From Firmicutes bacterium UBA5201 (GTDB lineage Bacteria > Bacillota > Clostridia > Peptostreptococcales > Acidaminobacteraceae), in NCBI GenBank assembly GCA_002412775.1, contig DHVT01000026.1:175929-199816 (forward strand): a stretch of 23,888 nt of DNA. Reading direction: 5' to 3'. Each line of letters starts with the position of its first letter. Position 1 is the first letter of the stretch. A program made the position numbers and the translations under genes. Under the pieces are notes generated by a model. The model saw only the letters and a program-made list of their open reading frames with translations, searched no databases and had not been told where the DNA came from. Shown here in pieces: positions 1 through 7,699 of the stretch.

Positions 1-4
1 CGCG

Positions 5-34
5 AAAGCCTAGAGTGCGAGCACTCTAGGCTTT
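5..34 (-). terminator. Hairpin terminator after mscL
   Basis: A perfect 14-bp inverted repeat (arms 5-18 and 21-34) lies three bases beyond the mscL stop codon. Each arm begins or ends with three A or T bases, giving a short U-run on either strand. The U-tract on the mscL side is only three bases before GC-rich sequence, so termination strength is uncertain; it may serve a convergent gene outside the window as well. Confidence 0.65.
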
Positions 35-37
35 AAT

Positions 38-433
38 CTATTTCGATTTCAATAAATCTCTGATTTCAGTCAATAGCAGGACATCTTCAGGGGGAGCTGC
101 GGGTGCGGCAGGTGCTTCCGCCTGTTTCTTCTTGGTCTTTTGAATCAATCTGATCATCATGAAAATGGCAAATGCGATGATGACAAAGTCTACGATGTTT
201 TGAATGAACAACCCATAATACACCGCAAGTTCAGGTGTTTCTCCCTGAGCCTCCTCAATTACCCATTTCAGGGTCTTGAAATCCACTTTGCCGATCAGAA
301 TGCTGAGAATCGGCATCAAGACATCGTTAACAAATGAGCTGACAATTTTTCCAAATGCGCCCCCAATAATCACAGCTACCGCCAAATCAATCACGTTGCC
401 TTTTAGAATGAACTTCTTAAAATCTCCCCACAT
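38..433 (-). CDS. mscL: Large-conductance mechanosensitive channel MscL
   Basis: MscL is a homopentameric inner-membrane channel that opens under membrane tension to release solutes during hypo-osmotic shock. The N-terminus (WGDFKKFILKGNVIDLAVAV) is the hallmark amphipathic helix plus first membrane segment, followed by GGAFGKIVSSFVNDVLMP. A periplasmic loop and the second membrane helix (VDFVIIAFAIFMMIRLI) come next, then a charged cytoplasmic tail with an Ala/Pro run and LLTEIRDLL, as in the family. About 131 residues is the usual length. Two adjacent ATG codons exist (436 and 433); the one at 433 sits six bases from GGAGG (440-444) against three for the other, so I prefer 433. The gene follows the DUF2207 gene by about 30 bases on the same strand and is probably co-transcribed with it and lemA. 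Confidence 0.96.
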   Translation of the reverse strand: MWGDFKKFILKGNVIDLAVAVIIGGAFGKIVSSFVNDVLMPILSILIGKVDFKTLKWVIEEAQGETPELAVYYGLFIQNIVDFVIIAFAIFMMIRLIQKTKKKQAEAPAAPAAPPEDVLLLTEIRDLLKSK

Positions 434-464
434 CATAATCCTCCTTTTTCATTTTCTTCAATAA

Positions 465-2384
465 TTACCATCCTCCTCCACCGCCACCACCGGAACCTCC
501 GCCCGAGCTTCCGCCGCCAAAGCTGCCTCCGCCGGATTGTGATGGTGTGGACACCATAGTGCTTCCAATAGCTTTTGTCTTCGAATTTAAATCTGATGCA
601 AAATAAGCCGCCGAGAAAACTCGTGTCGAATTGTTTGAAACATACCAATCCGGACTGTTCTGTGTGATGCTTTCAAATTTTTCCGCCCATTTGTCGGTGA
701 CACCGAGGACCATGGCATATGGAAGCACACTGTAAAAATAATTCGGATCGGCTTCAATCAAAGTCAAAATTCGGTCCTTCTCCGCATTTTCAATGAATGC
801 TTTCAGCCCCAACAAATGAGCAAGCCATTCATTGCCCTCACGTGTTCGTTTTTGTGCATAGGGAGACCATAAAAGCACTAGAAATGCAAGACACGTCCCT
901 ACCCAATAAAGCCAACCCGCACTTAAAACATATAGCAATCCTGCTGTCAACAGCCCGGCAATCACCAACATACCCACTGACCCCAGGATCACTGTGAACC
1001 TATCTTTCGGCAACCTTGTTTTGACCAAAGTGAACAAGTAAGCCGATGTGGCCACAATGCCACCAATCAATGCACTTCCAACAAATGAGGCAATGATGTT
1101 GGCCCAAAACGCATATGGGTTGACTGTGCTGATGACGCCTATGAAGACCAGCATCAGAATCAATATTCCGATCATTATCATCCCGAACCATGCGAGGTTG
1201 CCTTCTTTTGAAAATATTCGTCTGTTCTTGAATGAAGATACAAGTTTCTTACGAACTTGTTCAAGTGTCACATAAAAACTGTCTTTCAGGTCATCGATTT
1301 CAACAATGCCGTTGACGGCATAAGTGCCAAACAAACCATCAAAATAAGTCTTTTCAAACTGCTTGGCTTGATCAGGCAAATCGCTGACTTTCTGCAGTTT
1401 CATATTGGATTTCTTTTTTTTGAAAATCAATCCGACTTCTTCCACTTCCTCAATGATCTTCATACAACCCAGATTTGCCCAATAGACAAGCATTGCGGTC
1501 AAATCATACGGATCGATCTTTCCGTCGAATATATACCCGATTTCAGCGGGTGTTAGACCTTTGGGAGGATAAAATTCAACTGTCGGATAAATCGCATCAT
1601 CTCTTCCGAATTTCAGCCAAAGCGCAATTGCAGCAAAAAATAATGCAGGGAAAAGCACGTAATAAGTTTTGGTGAGTTTTGACAGCAATTGAAGTTCAGG
1701 TTTGACCTCACTATAATAACCTTCTTCAAGAGGTAAGGCGATGGTGAGCGCCTGCCCCGGGTTGATCGTTTCATTGAACTCTCCTGAAATCTTGGTTCCA
1801 ACAATCTCATATTTGACATTCGACTTGCCACTGGAGCCTACATAACCGGATGTGAAATTCAGATTTTCCGAATCAAACGTTTTCGGCATTGTAATGGTGA
1901 AAATGGTTTTGTGTATCGGTATTTGCCACTGAGCACCTACTATATTAAAGTAAAGCTCATCCATTTCCTGATTTCTATCATCGCCTATCTCATATTTGTA
2001 TCGAATGACATAGTGCTCTTTTGTGCTTGCATATTTGTCCGGGTCACCAATTTTAAGTTTCAAGAAGCTCCCGTCATACTTTGATTCCGATTTGTGGTTT
2101 GGAACACTGACACCACTTATTTTGACACGCTTTCCAAAATACGTCTGTGTAGGAATATCCCTAAAAATGCCATGCATGTCAGATCTGTTGAAATTCACAT
2201 TGATCCGCTCTTCTATATCGTATGTATTGTCTTCATTGACCACGATATTGACCGTCATTTGAGTTATTTCAAGGTCATAAACCGCATATGTGGGTCCTGA
2301 AGCCAACAAGAGGATCACTATGACAGATGACAGAACCAGAAAGCACGATCGAAGCGCACGCCCTCTAAAAAGAGACGCGAACAT
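465..2384 (-). CDS. DUF2207 family membrane protein (YciQ-like)
   Basis: Predicted membrane protein of the DUF2207 family; its biochemical role is unknown. From the preferred start it has 639 residues: a hydrophobic signal or anchor (about 10-32), a large extracytoplasmic beta-rich region containing EERINVNFNRSDMHGIFRDIP, a membrane helix (YYVLFPALFFAAIALWL), the conserved PPKGLTPAEIGYIFDGKIDPYDLTA-type segment, two or more further hydrophobic segments, and a C-terminal Gly/Ser-rich tail ending in GGGGGGGW, typical of this family. A longer reading frame opens at 2435, but the ATG at 2384 is preceded by GGAGAG at five bases and overlaps the lemA end by only 20 bases, so it is chosen. LemA and DUF2207 proteins are repeatedly neighbours in bacteria; a joint envelope role is an inference. 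Confidence 0.9.
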   Translation of the reverse strand: MFASLFRGRALRSCFLVLSSVIVILLLASGPTYAVYDLEITQMTVNIVVNEDNTYDIEERINVNFNRSDMHGIFRDIPTQTYFGKRVKISGVSVPNHKSESKYDGSFLKLKIGDPDKYASTKEHYVIRYKYEIGDDRNQEMDELYFNIVGAQWQIPIHKTIFTITMPKTFDSENLNFTSGYVGSSGKSNVKYEIVGTKISGEFNETINPGQALTIALPLEEGYYSEVKPELQLLSKLTKTYYVLFPALFFAAIALWLKFGRDDAIYPTVEFYPPKGLTPAEIGYIFDGKIDPYDLTAMLVYWANLGCMKIIEEVEEVGLIFKKKKSNMKLQKVSDLPDQAKQFEKTYFDGLFGTYAVNGIVEIDDLKDSFYVTLEQVRKKLVSSFKNRRIFSKEGNLAWFGMIMIGILILMLVFIGVISTVNPYAFWANIIASFVGSALIGGIVATSAYLFTLVKTRLPKDRFTVILGSVGMLVIAGLLTAGLLYVLSAGWLYWVGTCLAFLVLLWSPYAQKRTREGNEWLAHLLGLKAFIENAEKDRILTLIEADPNYFYSVLPYAMVLGVTDKWAEKFESITQNSPDWYVSNNSTRVFSAAYFASDLNSKTKAIGSTMVSTPSQSGGGSFGGGSSGGGSGGGGGGGW

Positions 2385-2916
2385 TTTCTCTCTCCAATTC
2401 TTGTACAGTGAAAAAATCGCTTTTCTTGAATCCAAAAACCGCAGCCACCAAGTTTGAAGGAAATGATTCCACTTTTGTGTTCATCGATTTCACAACCGCA
2501 TTATAATATTTTCTGGATTGTGCGATGTCTTCCTCCACTTTTTGCAATTGATTTTGAAGATCCAGAAATTGCCGATCCGCTTTGAGCTCCGGATAGCCCT
2601 CACTGAGTGCGAAAAGTGATTTGAGTGTGCCGGTAAGGGCGTTCTCCGAACTTTGACGTTCCTCAATCGTTTGAGCGTTCATCGCCTTGTTTCTGGCTTC
2701 AATCACGTGCTGAAGCGTCTCGCTTTCATGTTTGGCGTAGCCCTTCACGGTCTCGATCAAATTCGGAATCAAATCGTATCTTTTTTTCAGGTATACATCC
2801 ATTGTTGAAAAAGCTTCTTCCACCGTATTTCTCAGTTTGATGAACCCATTGTAATTGACCGCTAAAAACAAACCCACCAGTAACAGAAACACACCGAAAA
2901 CAATAAACCCTGTCAT
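2365..2916 (-). CDS. lemA: LemA family protein
   Basis: LemA proteins are small membrane-anchored helical proteins whose function remains poorly defined. The 183-residue product has one N-terminal membrane helix (GFIVFGVFLLLVGLFLAVNY) followed by the family signature around NTVEEAFSTMDVYLKKRYDL, IPNLIETVKGYAKHE, a long helical region, LQNQLQKVEEDIAQSRKYYN, and an ending with FPSNLVAAVFGFKKSDFF. Length and architecture match the family. A strong GGAGG ribosome binding site lies about eight bases before the ATG. It is the first gene of a minus-strand set with the DUF2207 gene, whose start codon lies inside the last codons of lemA, indicating translational coupling. Divergent from the cyclase gene across a 138-base regulatory gap. 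Confidence 0.93.
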   Translation of the reverse strand: MTGFIVFGVFLLLVGLFLAVNYNGFIKLRNTVEEAFSTMDVYLKKRYDLIPNLIETVKGYAKHESETLQHVIEARNKAMNAQTIEERQSSENALTGTLKSLFALSEGYPELKADRQFLDLQNQLQKVEEDIAQSRKYYNAVVKSMNTKVESFPSNLVAAVFGFKKSDFFTVQELERENVRVSF

Positions 2917-2939
2917 AATAGTGCCTCCTTTTTATTTAT

Positions 2940-3033
2940 AGTATATACCTAAATTTAAAAGTTGAAAACTTTTACATCTGATGCTATTCTTGATAAGTGT
3001 TCTATACCCATAATAATGGGTAAAGTATATAAT
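2940..3033. promoter_or_regulatory. Divergent control region with two dyads
   Basis: The gap between lemA and the cyclase gene holds several elements. On the minus strand TATACT (2940-2945) is a candidate -10 for lemA with no clear -35. AAAAGTT-GAA-AACTTTT (2957-2973) is a perfect 7-bp inverted repeat. On the plus strand TTGATA (2990-2995) is a possible -35 with AATAAT (3012-3017) 16 bases on, and a perfect TATAAT lies at 3028-3033 without a good -35. TACCCA-N6-TGGGTA (3005-3022) is a perfect dyad sitting over the putative cyclase promoter, the place expected for a repressor operator. The regulator is unknown. Confidence 0.4.
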
Positions 3034-3054
3034 ATAAGTTTGGGAGGTGATGCC

Positions 3055-5466
3055 ATGTCAGATCAAAAAAGCATATTCAAACAATATAAAAGCATTTTGA
3101 TTGTCATGATGATCCTTGCCATAATAGCCACGACTTTGGTCATGACCTATGAGCTCCGTAAAATCACCACCGATTTATCCAAGCAATACTCGTCACTGTA
3201 CTCCAGTGAATTGATCGGACACATTGAATCGAAATTGAATCGGGAAGTGGCACTTGCAATCAAAGCCTCCACGACACAGGATATCGTCAATTGGATGAGC
3301 GATGAATCCGATTCAACAGCAAAATTTCACGCATACAACGAACTTATGAATTTCAACGCCTCCTATGAAGGTGGCGACTCTTTCATAGCGATCGCTGGCA
3401 CAAACAACATTTATTATCATAACTCGGAGACCACATTATATGAGTTCCGACCCTCCGGCATTCTGGAAGAAACCGTTGAAGACAATTTCTGGTATTATGA
3501 AGCCCTCGAAACGGACAAACCCTATTTGCTCAATATCAGCCAAGATCAAATGATTGACCAATCCCTTGTTTGGATCAATGTCAAAGTTGTAAAAGACGAT
3601 ACGACGCTTGGGGTCATCGGTACCAGTGTCAATCTGGATGCCCTTTTGGAAGAAATAACTTTGAATTATCGCGACGTCGGCATAAGTTCTCTGATTATCG
3701 ACGATCAAGGCATCATACAAATAGATTCGGATGTCATAGAGAATCTCAATGACCATAGGCCTTCAATTGTCAGTGATCAACCCACATTACGAAAATATGT
3801 GACCGGTGAGGCTTTTCATGAGCAAGTGGACAACTATCTTGAAGCGCCCAAGGCAGCCACGGTCATCAAACTCAAAAATGCGCCTTATGCTTATGCCGTG
3901 CTCGCACCTATAATGAGCACCAATTGGCACGTGGTCTCTTTTATGGAACCAAGCGTTTTTTTCAGTCCCAACCGTTTTCTGTTGGTGACATTGTTCATTA
4001 TGTTCATCATAGTGACTGTAGGTGGCATCATCAGCTATAGTGTCAGAAAATTATTTGTGCAACCCTTCACTTTGCTGATCAATAGTCTCGATCAAAACGA
4101 ATCCAATTATGAAGCGAAAATTTATGGTCTGGATCGAAAAGATGAGTTCGGTATGTTGGCAAGTTCCATCAACCATTTGACCGACAGGCTCGTCCGTTCG
4201 GTACCCGTCGGTTTGTTTTTACTGGATAGACATGGTAATTTTCTTTTTGGAAACAAATATTTCTTGGATCAGTTCGGACTCGAGGGCACTGATGATTTCG
4301 TCAATAGATATGGTCGCACTCTGGAAGCGGTATTCTCAAATAAAAATGATTATGAGGTGTTCATCAAAACCATCCATGAAAATCTCACATTATATGTGTT
4401 TGAGACTGAACTTAGAAAAGCTGATTTCAGGCATTTTTGGGCTGAGCTCCATTTGACGAAAGTAATCAAGGAAGATTCCTTCGAATATGAAGGCATATTG
4501 TTGAACATCCAACTCAAAAAGGAATATGAAAGTGAACTGATCAATCTGGCGACCACCGATCCTCTGACCAGTTTGTACAACAGACGCCATTTTGATGAAA
4601 TGGCAAAAAAAGAAGTCGAGCGTTCCAATCGACATGGAAACGCTCTGTCTCTGGTCATATTTGATCTGGATCACTTCAAGTTGATCAATGATCAATACGG
4701 TCATATCGTAGGCGATGAGATTCTTTCGGAAGTGACCACTATGGCCAGTAAATGTATCCGTGCTTCAGATGTGTTGGCCAGATGGGGCGGAGAGGAATTT
4801 TCGATTCTATTGCCCGAGACCGATTTAAGCGGTGCCTATCAAGTGGCCGAAAAAATACGGACGATGCTTAATGAATACATCCATCCCATAGTAAAAACGA
4901 CAACGGCCAGCTTCGGCGTATCACAACATCATATCAATGAGAGTTACTACGATTGGTTCGAACGGACTGACCGTGCCCTCTATTACGCCAAGGAGCACGG
5001 CAGGAATCAGGTCAGTGGATACAATCCTGATGAGCCGGCAATCGATCCTCTCATCCAATTGACCTGGCATCATAATTTCAGTTCAGGCAACACCATAATC
5101 GATGAACAGCACAAAGAGCTCTTCAGTCTTGCGAATTCATTGATCTCCAGTGGAATGAAGCTGCAATCCGACGATGCTCAAAATCATGCCATAATGGCTT
5201 TTGTGAGCTATATACGCAAACACTTTGAAGATGAGGAGTATATTCTAAGAAACACAGATTATCCACAAGTTGATCAAATAGCCCATGCCGAAATGCACAA
5301 GGGTCTCATGGATAGAATCGAAGGATTGTGCAGTAAAGAGAACATCCTCCCAGAGGATATCATGAAAATAGGCATGATTCTCATTCAAGAGGTCGTCTAC
5401 GAGCATATGATCAAGGAAGATTCCAAGTATTTCGAATATACAAAAGCAGGCAGATCCAGAAGTTGA
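3055..5466 (+). CDS. Diguanylate cyclase with Cache, HAMP, PAS-like and bacteriohemerythrin domains
   Basis: Membrane sensor that probably makes c-di-GMP from two GTP. The 803-residue protein has a membrane helix (about 12-31), an extracytoplasmic Cache-type region (to about 300), a second helix (about 308-331), a HAMP-like linker (about 333-382), a PAS-like segment beginning VPVGLFLLDRHGNFLFGN, a GGDEF domain (about 495-655) and a C-terminal hemerythrin domain (about 664-795). The active motif is intact GGEEF (578-582), and RASD (569-572) five residues before it is the inhibitory product-binding I-site. The hemerythrin part keeps the di-iron ligand pattern: WHHNF, IDEQHK, KHFEDEE, HAEMH and HMIKED. 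The start at 3055 is chosen because GGAGGTGA precedes it; the frame remains open upstream without another ribosome site. Oxygen or redox control of the cyclase is an inference from the hemerythrin. Confidence 0.93.
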   Translation: MSDQKSIFKQYKSILIVMMILAIIATTLVMTYELRKITTDLSKQYSSLYSSELIGHIESKLNREVALAIKASTTQDIVNWMSDESDSTAKFHAYNELMNFNASYEGGDSFIAIAGTNNIYYHNSETTLYEFRPSGILEETVEDNFWYYEALETDKPYLLNISQDQMIDQSLVWINVKVVKDDTTLGVIGTSVNLDALLEEITLNYRDVGISSLIIDDQGIIQIDSDVIENLNDHRPSIVSDQPTLRKYVTGEAFHEQVDNYLEAPKAATVIKLKNAPYAYAVLAPIMSTNWHVVSFMEPSVFFSPNRFLLVTLFIMFIIVTVGGIISYSVRKLFVQPFTLLINSLDQNESNYEAKIYGLDRKDEFGMLASSINHLTDRLVRSVPVGLFLLDRHGNFLFGNKYFLDQFGLEGTDDFVNRYGRTLEAVFSNKNDYEVFIKTIHENLTLYVFETELRKADFRHFWAELHLTKVIKEDSFEYEGILLNIQLKKEYESELINLATTDPLTSLYNRRHFDEMAKKEVERSNRHGNALSLVIFDLDHFKLINDQYGHIVGDEILSEVTTMASKCIRASDVLARWGGEEFSILLPETDLSGAYQVAEKIRTMLNEYIHPIVKTTTASFGVSQHHINESYYDWFERTDRALYYAKEHGRNQVSGYNPDEPAIDPLIQLTWHHNFSSGNTIIDEQHKELFSLANSLISSGMKLQSDDAQNHAIMAFVSYIRKHFEDEEYILRNTDYPQVDQIAHAEMHKGLMDRIEGLCSKENILPEDIMKIGMILIQEVVYEHMIKEDSKYFEYTKAGRSRS

Positions 5467-5489
5467 TTTCTGGACTTGCCTGCTTTTTC
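5442..5489. terminator. Bidirectional terminator between cyclase and ABC ATPase
   Basis: Arms AAAAGCAGGCA (5442-5452) and TGCCTGCTTTT (5477-5487) pair perfectly, and an inner stem CCAGAA/TTCTGG (5456-5461 and 5468-5473) extends the hairpin across a small internal loop. A T-run follows on the plus strand. The 5' arm and the stop codon of the cyclase lie within the hairpin, so the last eight or so codons double as terminator. The minus strand has a matching CTTTT tail for the convergent ABC ATPase. Confidence 0.85.
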
Positions 5490-6128
5490 TTATAGTCTAT
5501 AGACTATGCCACTCGACATTGCCACTTTTTCGGAATGCGTCACCACGATGATGCATTTGTTATCCACATGAGCCAGATTTCTCAGTATTTTCAGAACTTG
5601 CTCTTCCGTCTCTCCATCCAAATTTCCTGTGGGTTCATCTGCGATGATCAGTGCCGGATCATATGACAATGCTCTTGCGATGGCAACGCGTTGCTGTTCG
5701 CCACCGGATAACTTCAGCACTCTTCGCTTTGCTTTTTCCTCAGTCAATTCGACCTTCTCGAGCATGTTTAGGGCATGCTTTTTCTTGTTTTCAACCTTCG
5801 TTTTGGAAAGATTGATCGATAGCATGACATTTTCCAGGGCATTGAGATGTAGCAGCAGATTGAAGCTTTGAAATATGATTCCAATATCACGGCTTCTATA
5901 GTTCTCTTTATCCAGTGTTTTGATATCACTGCCTTTGTAAAGGATTTTTCCTTCCTTGTAACTGTTCAATCCTGAAATCAACGAAAGCAATGTCGTCTTT
6001 CCTGCTCCTGATTTCCCCATTATGGCATATACCTTTCCTTCCTCGAAATTAAGGTTGATATCTTCAAGAACAGGCAAACTGCCGTCATTATAGGTGTAAT
6101 TCAAATTTTCAATCGTCAGTAAATCCAT
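5490..6128 (-). CDS. ABC transporter ATP-binding protein (MacB/LolD type)
   Basis: Cytoplasmic ATPase that powers the adjacent FtsX-like permease. The 212-residue sequence carries Walker A GKSGAGKTT (about 38-46), Q-loop FQSFNLLLHLNALENVM, signature LSGGEQQRVAIARAL, Walker B LIIADEPTGNLD and the switch histidine in VVTHS. The DEPTGNLDG and FQSFNLL forms are typical of the MacB/LolD/FtsE class rather than of importers. Its ATG is 12 bases after the permease stop codon, and that stop (TAG) is itself part of the AGGAGG ribosome site, which points to tight coupling. The transported substrate is not shown by the sequence; this class handles lipoproteins, peptides or antibiotics, or acts mechanically on the envelope. 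Confidence 0.94.
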   Translation of the reverse strand: MDLLTIENLNYTYNDGSLPVLEDINLNFEEGKVYAIMGKSGAGKTTLLSLISGLNSYKEGKILYKGSDIKTLDKENYRSRDIGIIFQSFNLLLHLNALENVMLSINLSKTKVENKKKHALNMLEKVELTEEKAKRRVLKLSGGEQQRVAIARALSYDPALIIADEPTGNLDGETEEQVLKILRNLAHVDNKCIIVVTHSEKVAMSSGIVYRL

Positions 6129-6140
6129 TTTCCATGCCTC

Positions 6141-7580
6141 CTATGATCTGCTGCTTAGAATTTTCAGCGGTTCGTATCTTGATATGGTGATCAACGAAAT
6201 CAAACTCCCCACAAATACGATGCTGAGGCCAATGACCAACAACTGTATGATTACCCAATTGTCCAGTGTGGTCTTGATTTCTTCGATATATTCCAGAGGT
6301 TCACTTGATAGTGATTCGACGACATTTCTCGATCCACTTCCCGCTCCATTTCCAGCGCCTAAGTTTGTTGCTATGAGATCTTGTTCTATCATCGCCTGTT
6401 CCACTTCCTTGCTCAACATATGATTTCCTATAGGCTCAGACAAGATCTGTCCGATGCCTACCCCGACTATCATTGCAATCAGTGTCACGATAAGGAGTTC
6501 TGTCAAAAATTGAAAGGCGACAACATGCTTTTTCATCCCAATAGCCCTAAGCACACCGATTTCATATTTCCTTTCGCGGATGTTGATCATGTTGATCAAC
6601 AAAAGGATAGCCCCGCCAACCACCAGAACCAATCCAAAGAAAATGGTAGTGAAATTGTTGAGATTTTCAAGAGGCTGCATGATTTTATCCAATTCACTCG
6701 CATTGGTCCTGAGCAGATAGTATTCATTGAGTCCACCAGCGGTCAATTCATTTTCGAATGCTTCAATAACATCATAATCCGTCAAATAGAATGTGTGATT
6801 GTATGTTCCAGTCATACCCGTTGACCCATTTTCCATTGACCCCTCATATGCGTTCAAGACATAATCGTAACCTGCAATCAGCTGATTTGCAGATTTAGAA
6901 AACCAGTTCATCGAGTTTTCGGAATCTTCACTTTGGTCCACATATATTCCCGATATGATGAATCCAATTTTGAATTCCGGGTCCATTGGACTGATCATTT
7001 CGATGGAATCACCTATTCCCAGATTGTTGGTGATCGCCAGTTCTTCATTGATCAGCACGTTGTCCGCCGAGTCGTTGAGGCTATACACATCACCCTCGAT
7101 CATCCTATAATCTCCAGTTTTGAATGCCTCATAAGACTCGGGCGCTGTCAAACCTATCATTGTAAACTGCGCTCTCATGGCGCCAGACCCTTCTTTCGAG
7201 ACGTCACTCTCCTCTGCGCCGACTGGAATCAGAGACTCACTATTGACCTCAACCGATAGGTTGAAACTCAAATTCGTCACATATTCAGAATCGGAATAAC
7301 GTTCCAGTTCTGAAGCCGTCAGTGGAGGTACACTTGCTATCATTGTTCTCATGCTTTCATTGCTCCCGCTGTAATTCGCTCTCAAGAGATTACGATCCAA
7401 GATCAACGCACCTTGAATCTCAAACTGTTGCTCCTGAATTTCGATGATATCATTTGCGGCTTGCTTGATAGATAGTGCGATGACACTGGCGGAAGTCACA
7501 GATAGTATAATGAGGCCTATTAAGATATTTCTTGCTTTGGATCTAGTGATACTTTTTAGAGCATTTTGAATAATTGTCAT
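6141..7580 (-). CDS. ABC transporter permease, FtsX/MacB-like
   Basis: Membrane partner of the following ATPase. The 479-residue product starts with a short cytoplasmic stretch (IQNALKSITRSKARNILIG), a first membrane helix (about 18-38), a long extracytoplasmic MacB-type core domain (about 39-310, including NVLINEELAITNNLGIGDSI), then three membrane helices: FTTIFFGLVLVVGGAILLLI, FQFLTELLIVTLIAMIVGVG and VIIQLLVIGLSIVFVGSLIS. The FtsX signature RKYEIGVLRAIGMKK lies after the second helix. A roughly 60-residue loop rich in Gly/Ser (GAGNGAGSGS) precedes the last helix. The ATG at 7580 has GAGGTGATGAA just before it; an in-frame ATG at 7664 lacks a ribosome site and would cross the divergent gene's promoter. 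No adjacent two-component system or accessory subunit is in view. Confidence 0.92.
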   Translation of the reverse strand: MTIIQNALKSITRSKARNILIGLIILSVTSASVIALSIKQAANDIIEIQEQQFEIQGALILDRNLLRANYSGSNESMRTMIASVPPLTASELERYSDSEYVTNLSFNLSVEVNSESLIPVGAEESDVSKEGSGAMRAQFTMIGLTAPESYEAFKTGDYRMIEGDVYSLNDSADNVLINEELAITNNLGIGDSIEMISPMDPEFKIGFIISGIYVDQSEDSENSMNWFSKSANQLIAGYDYVLNAYEGSMENGSTGMTGTYNHTFYLTDYDVIEAFENELTAGGLNEYYLLRTNASELDKIMQPLENLNNFTTIFFGLVLVVGGAILLLINMINIRERKYEIGVLRAIGMKKHVVAFQFLTELLIVTLIAMIVGVGIGQILSEPIGNHMLSKEVEQAMIEQDLIATNLGAGNGAGSGSRNVVESLSSEPLEYIEEIKTTLDNWVIIQLLVIGLSIVFVGSLISLITISRYEPLKILSSRS

Positions 7581-7624
7581 TTCATCACCTCGTAAATTTG
7601 ATTGCTTCATCCATATTTCGTTAC

Positions 7625-7686
7625 AAATGTGATGAAAATGTGTTGGATTTCTGTTATAATGCACTTACCCCCATAACGAGGGGGGT
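7625..7686 (+). promoter_or_regulatory. Extended -10 promoter with direct repeat and C/G-tract dyad
   Basis: TGTTATAAT (7652-7660) is an extended -10 element without a good -35. In the -35 position lie two copies of AAATGTG (7625-7631 and 7636-7642), 11 bases apart start to start, one helical turn, as is usual for response-regulator sites. Just downstream, over the expected transcription start, ACCCCC and GGGGGT (7667-7672 and 7681-7686) form a dyad with an eight-base centre. The dyad recalls CsoR/RcnR-type operators but its spacing is wider; it could instead be an RNA hairpin close to the ribosome site AGGAG (7690-7694). Confidence 0.5.
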
Positions 7687-7699
7687 GAAAGGAGCTTTT

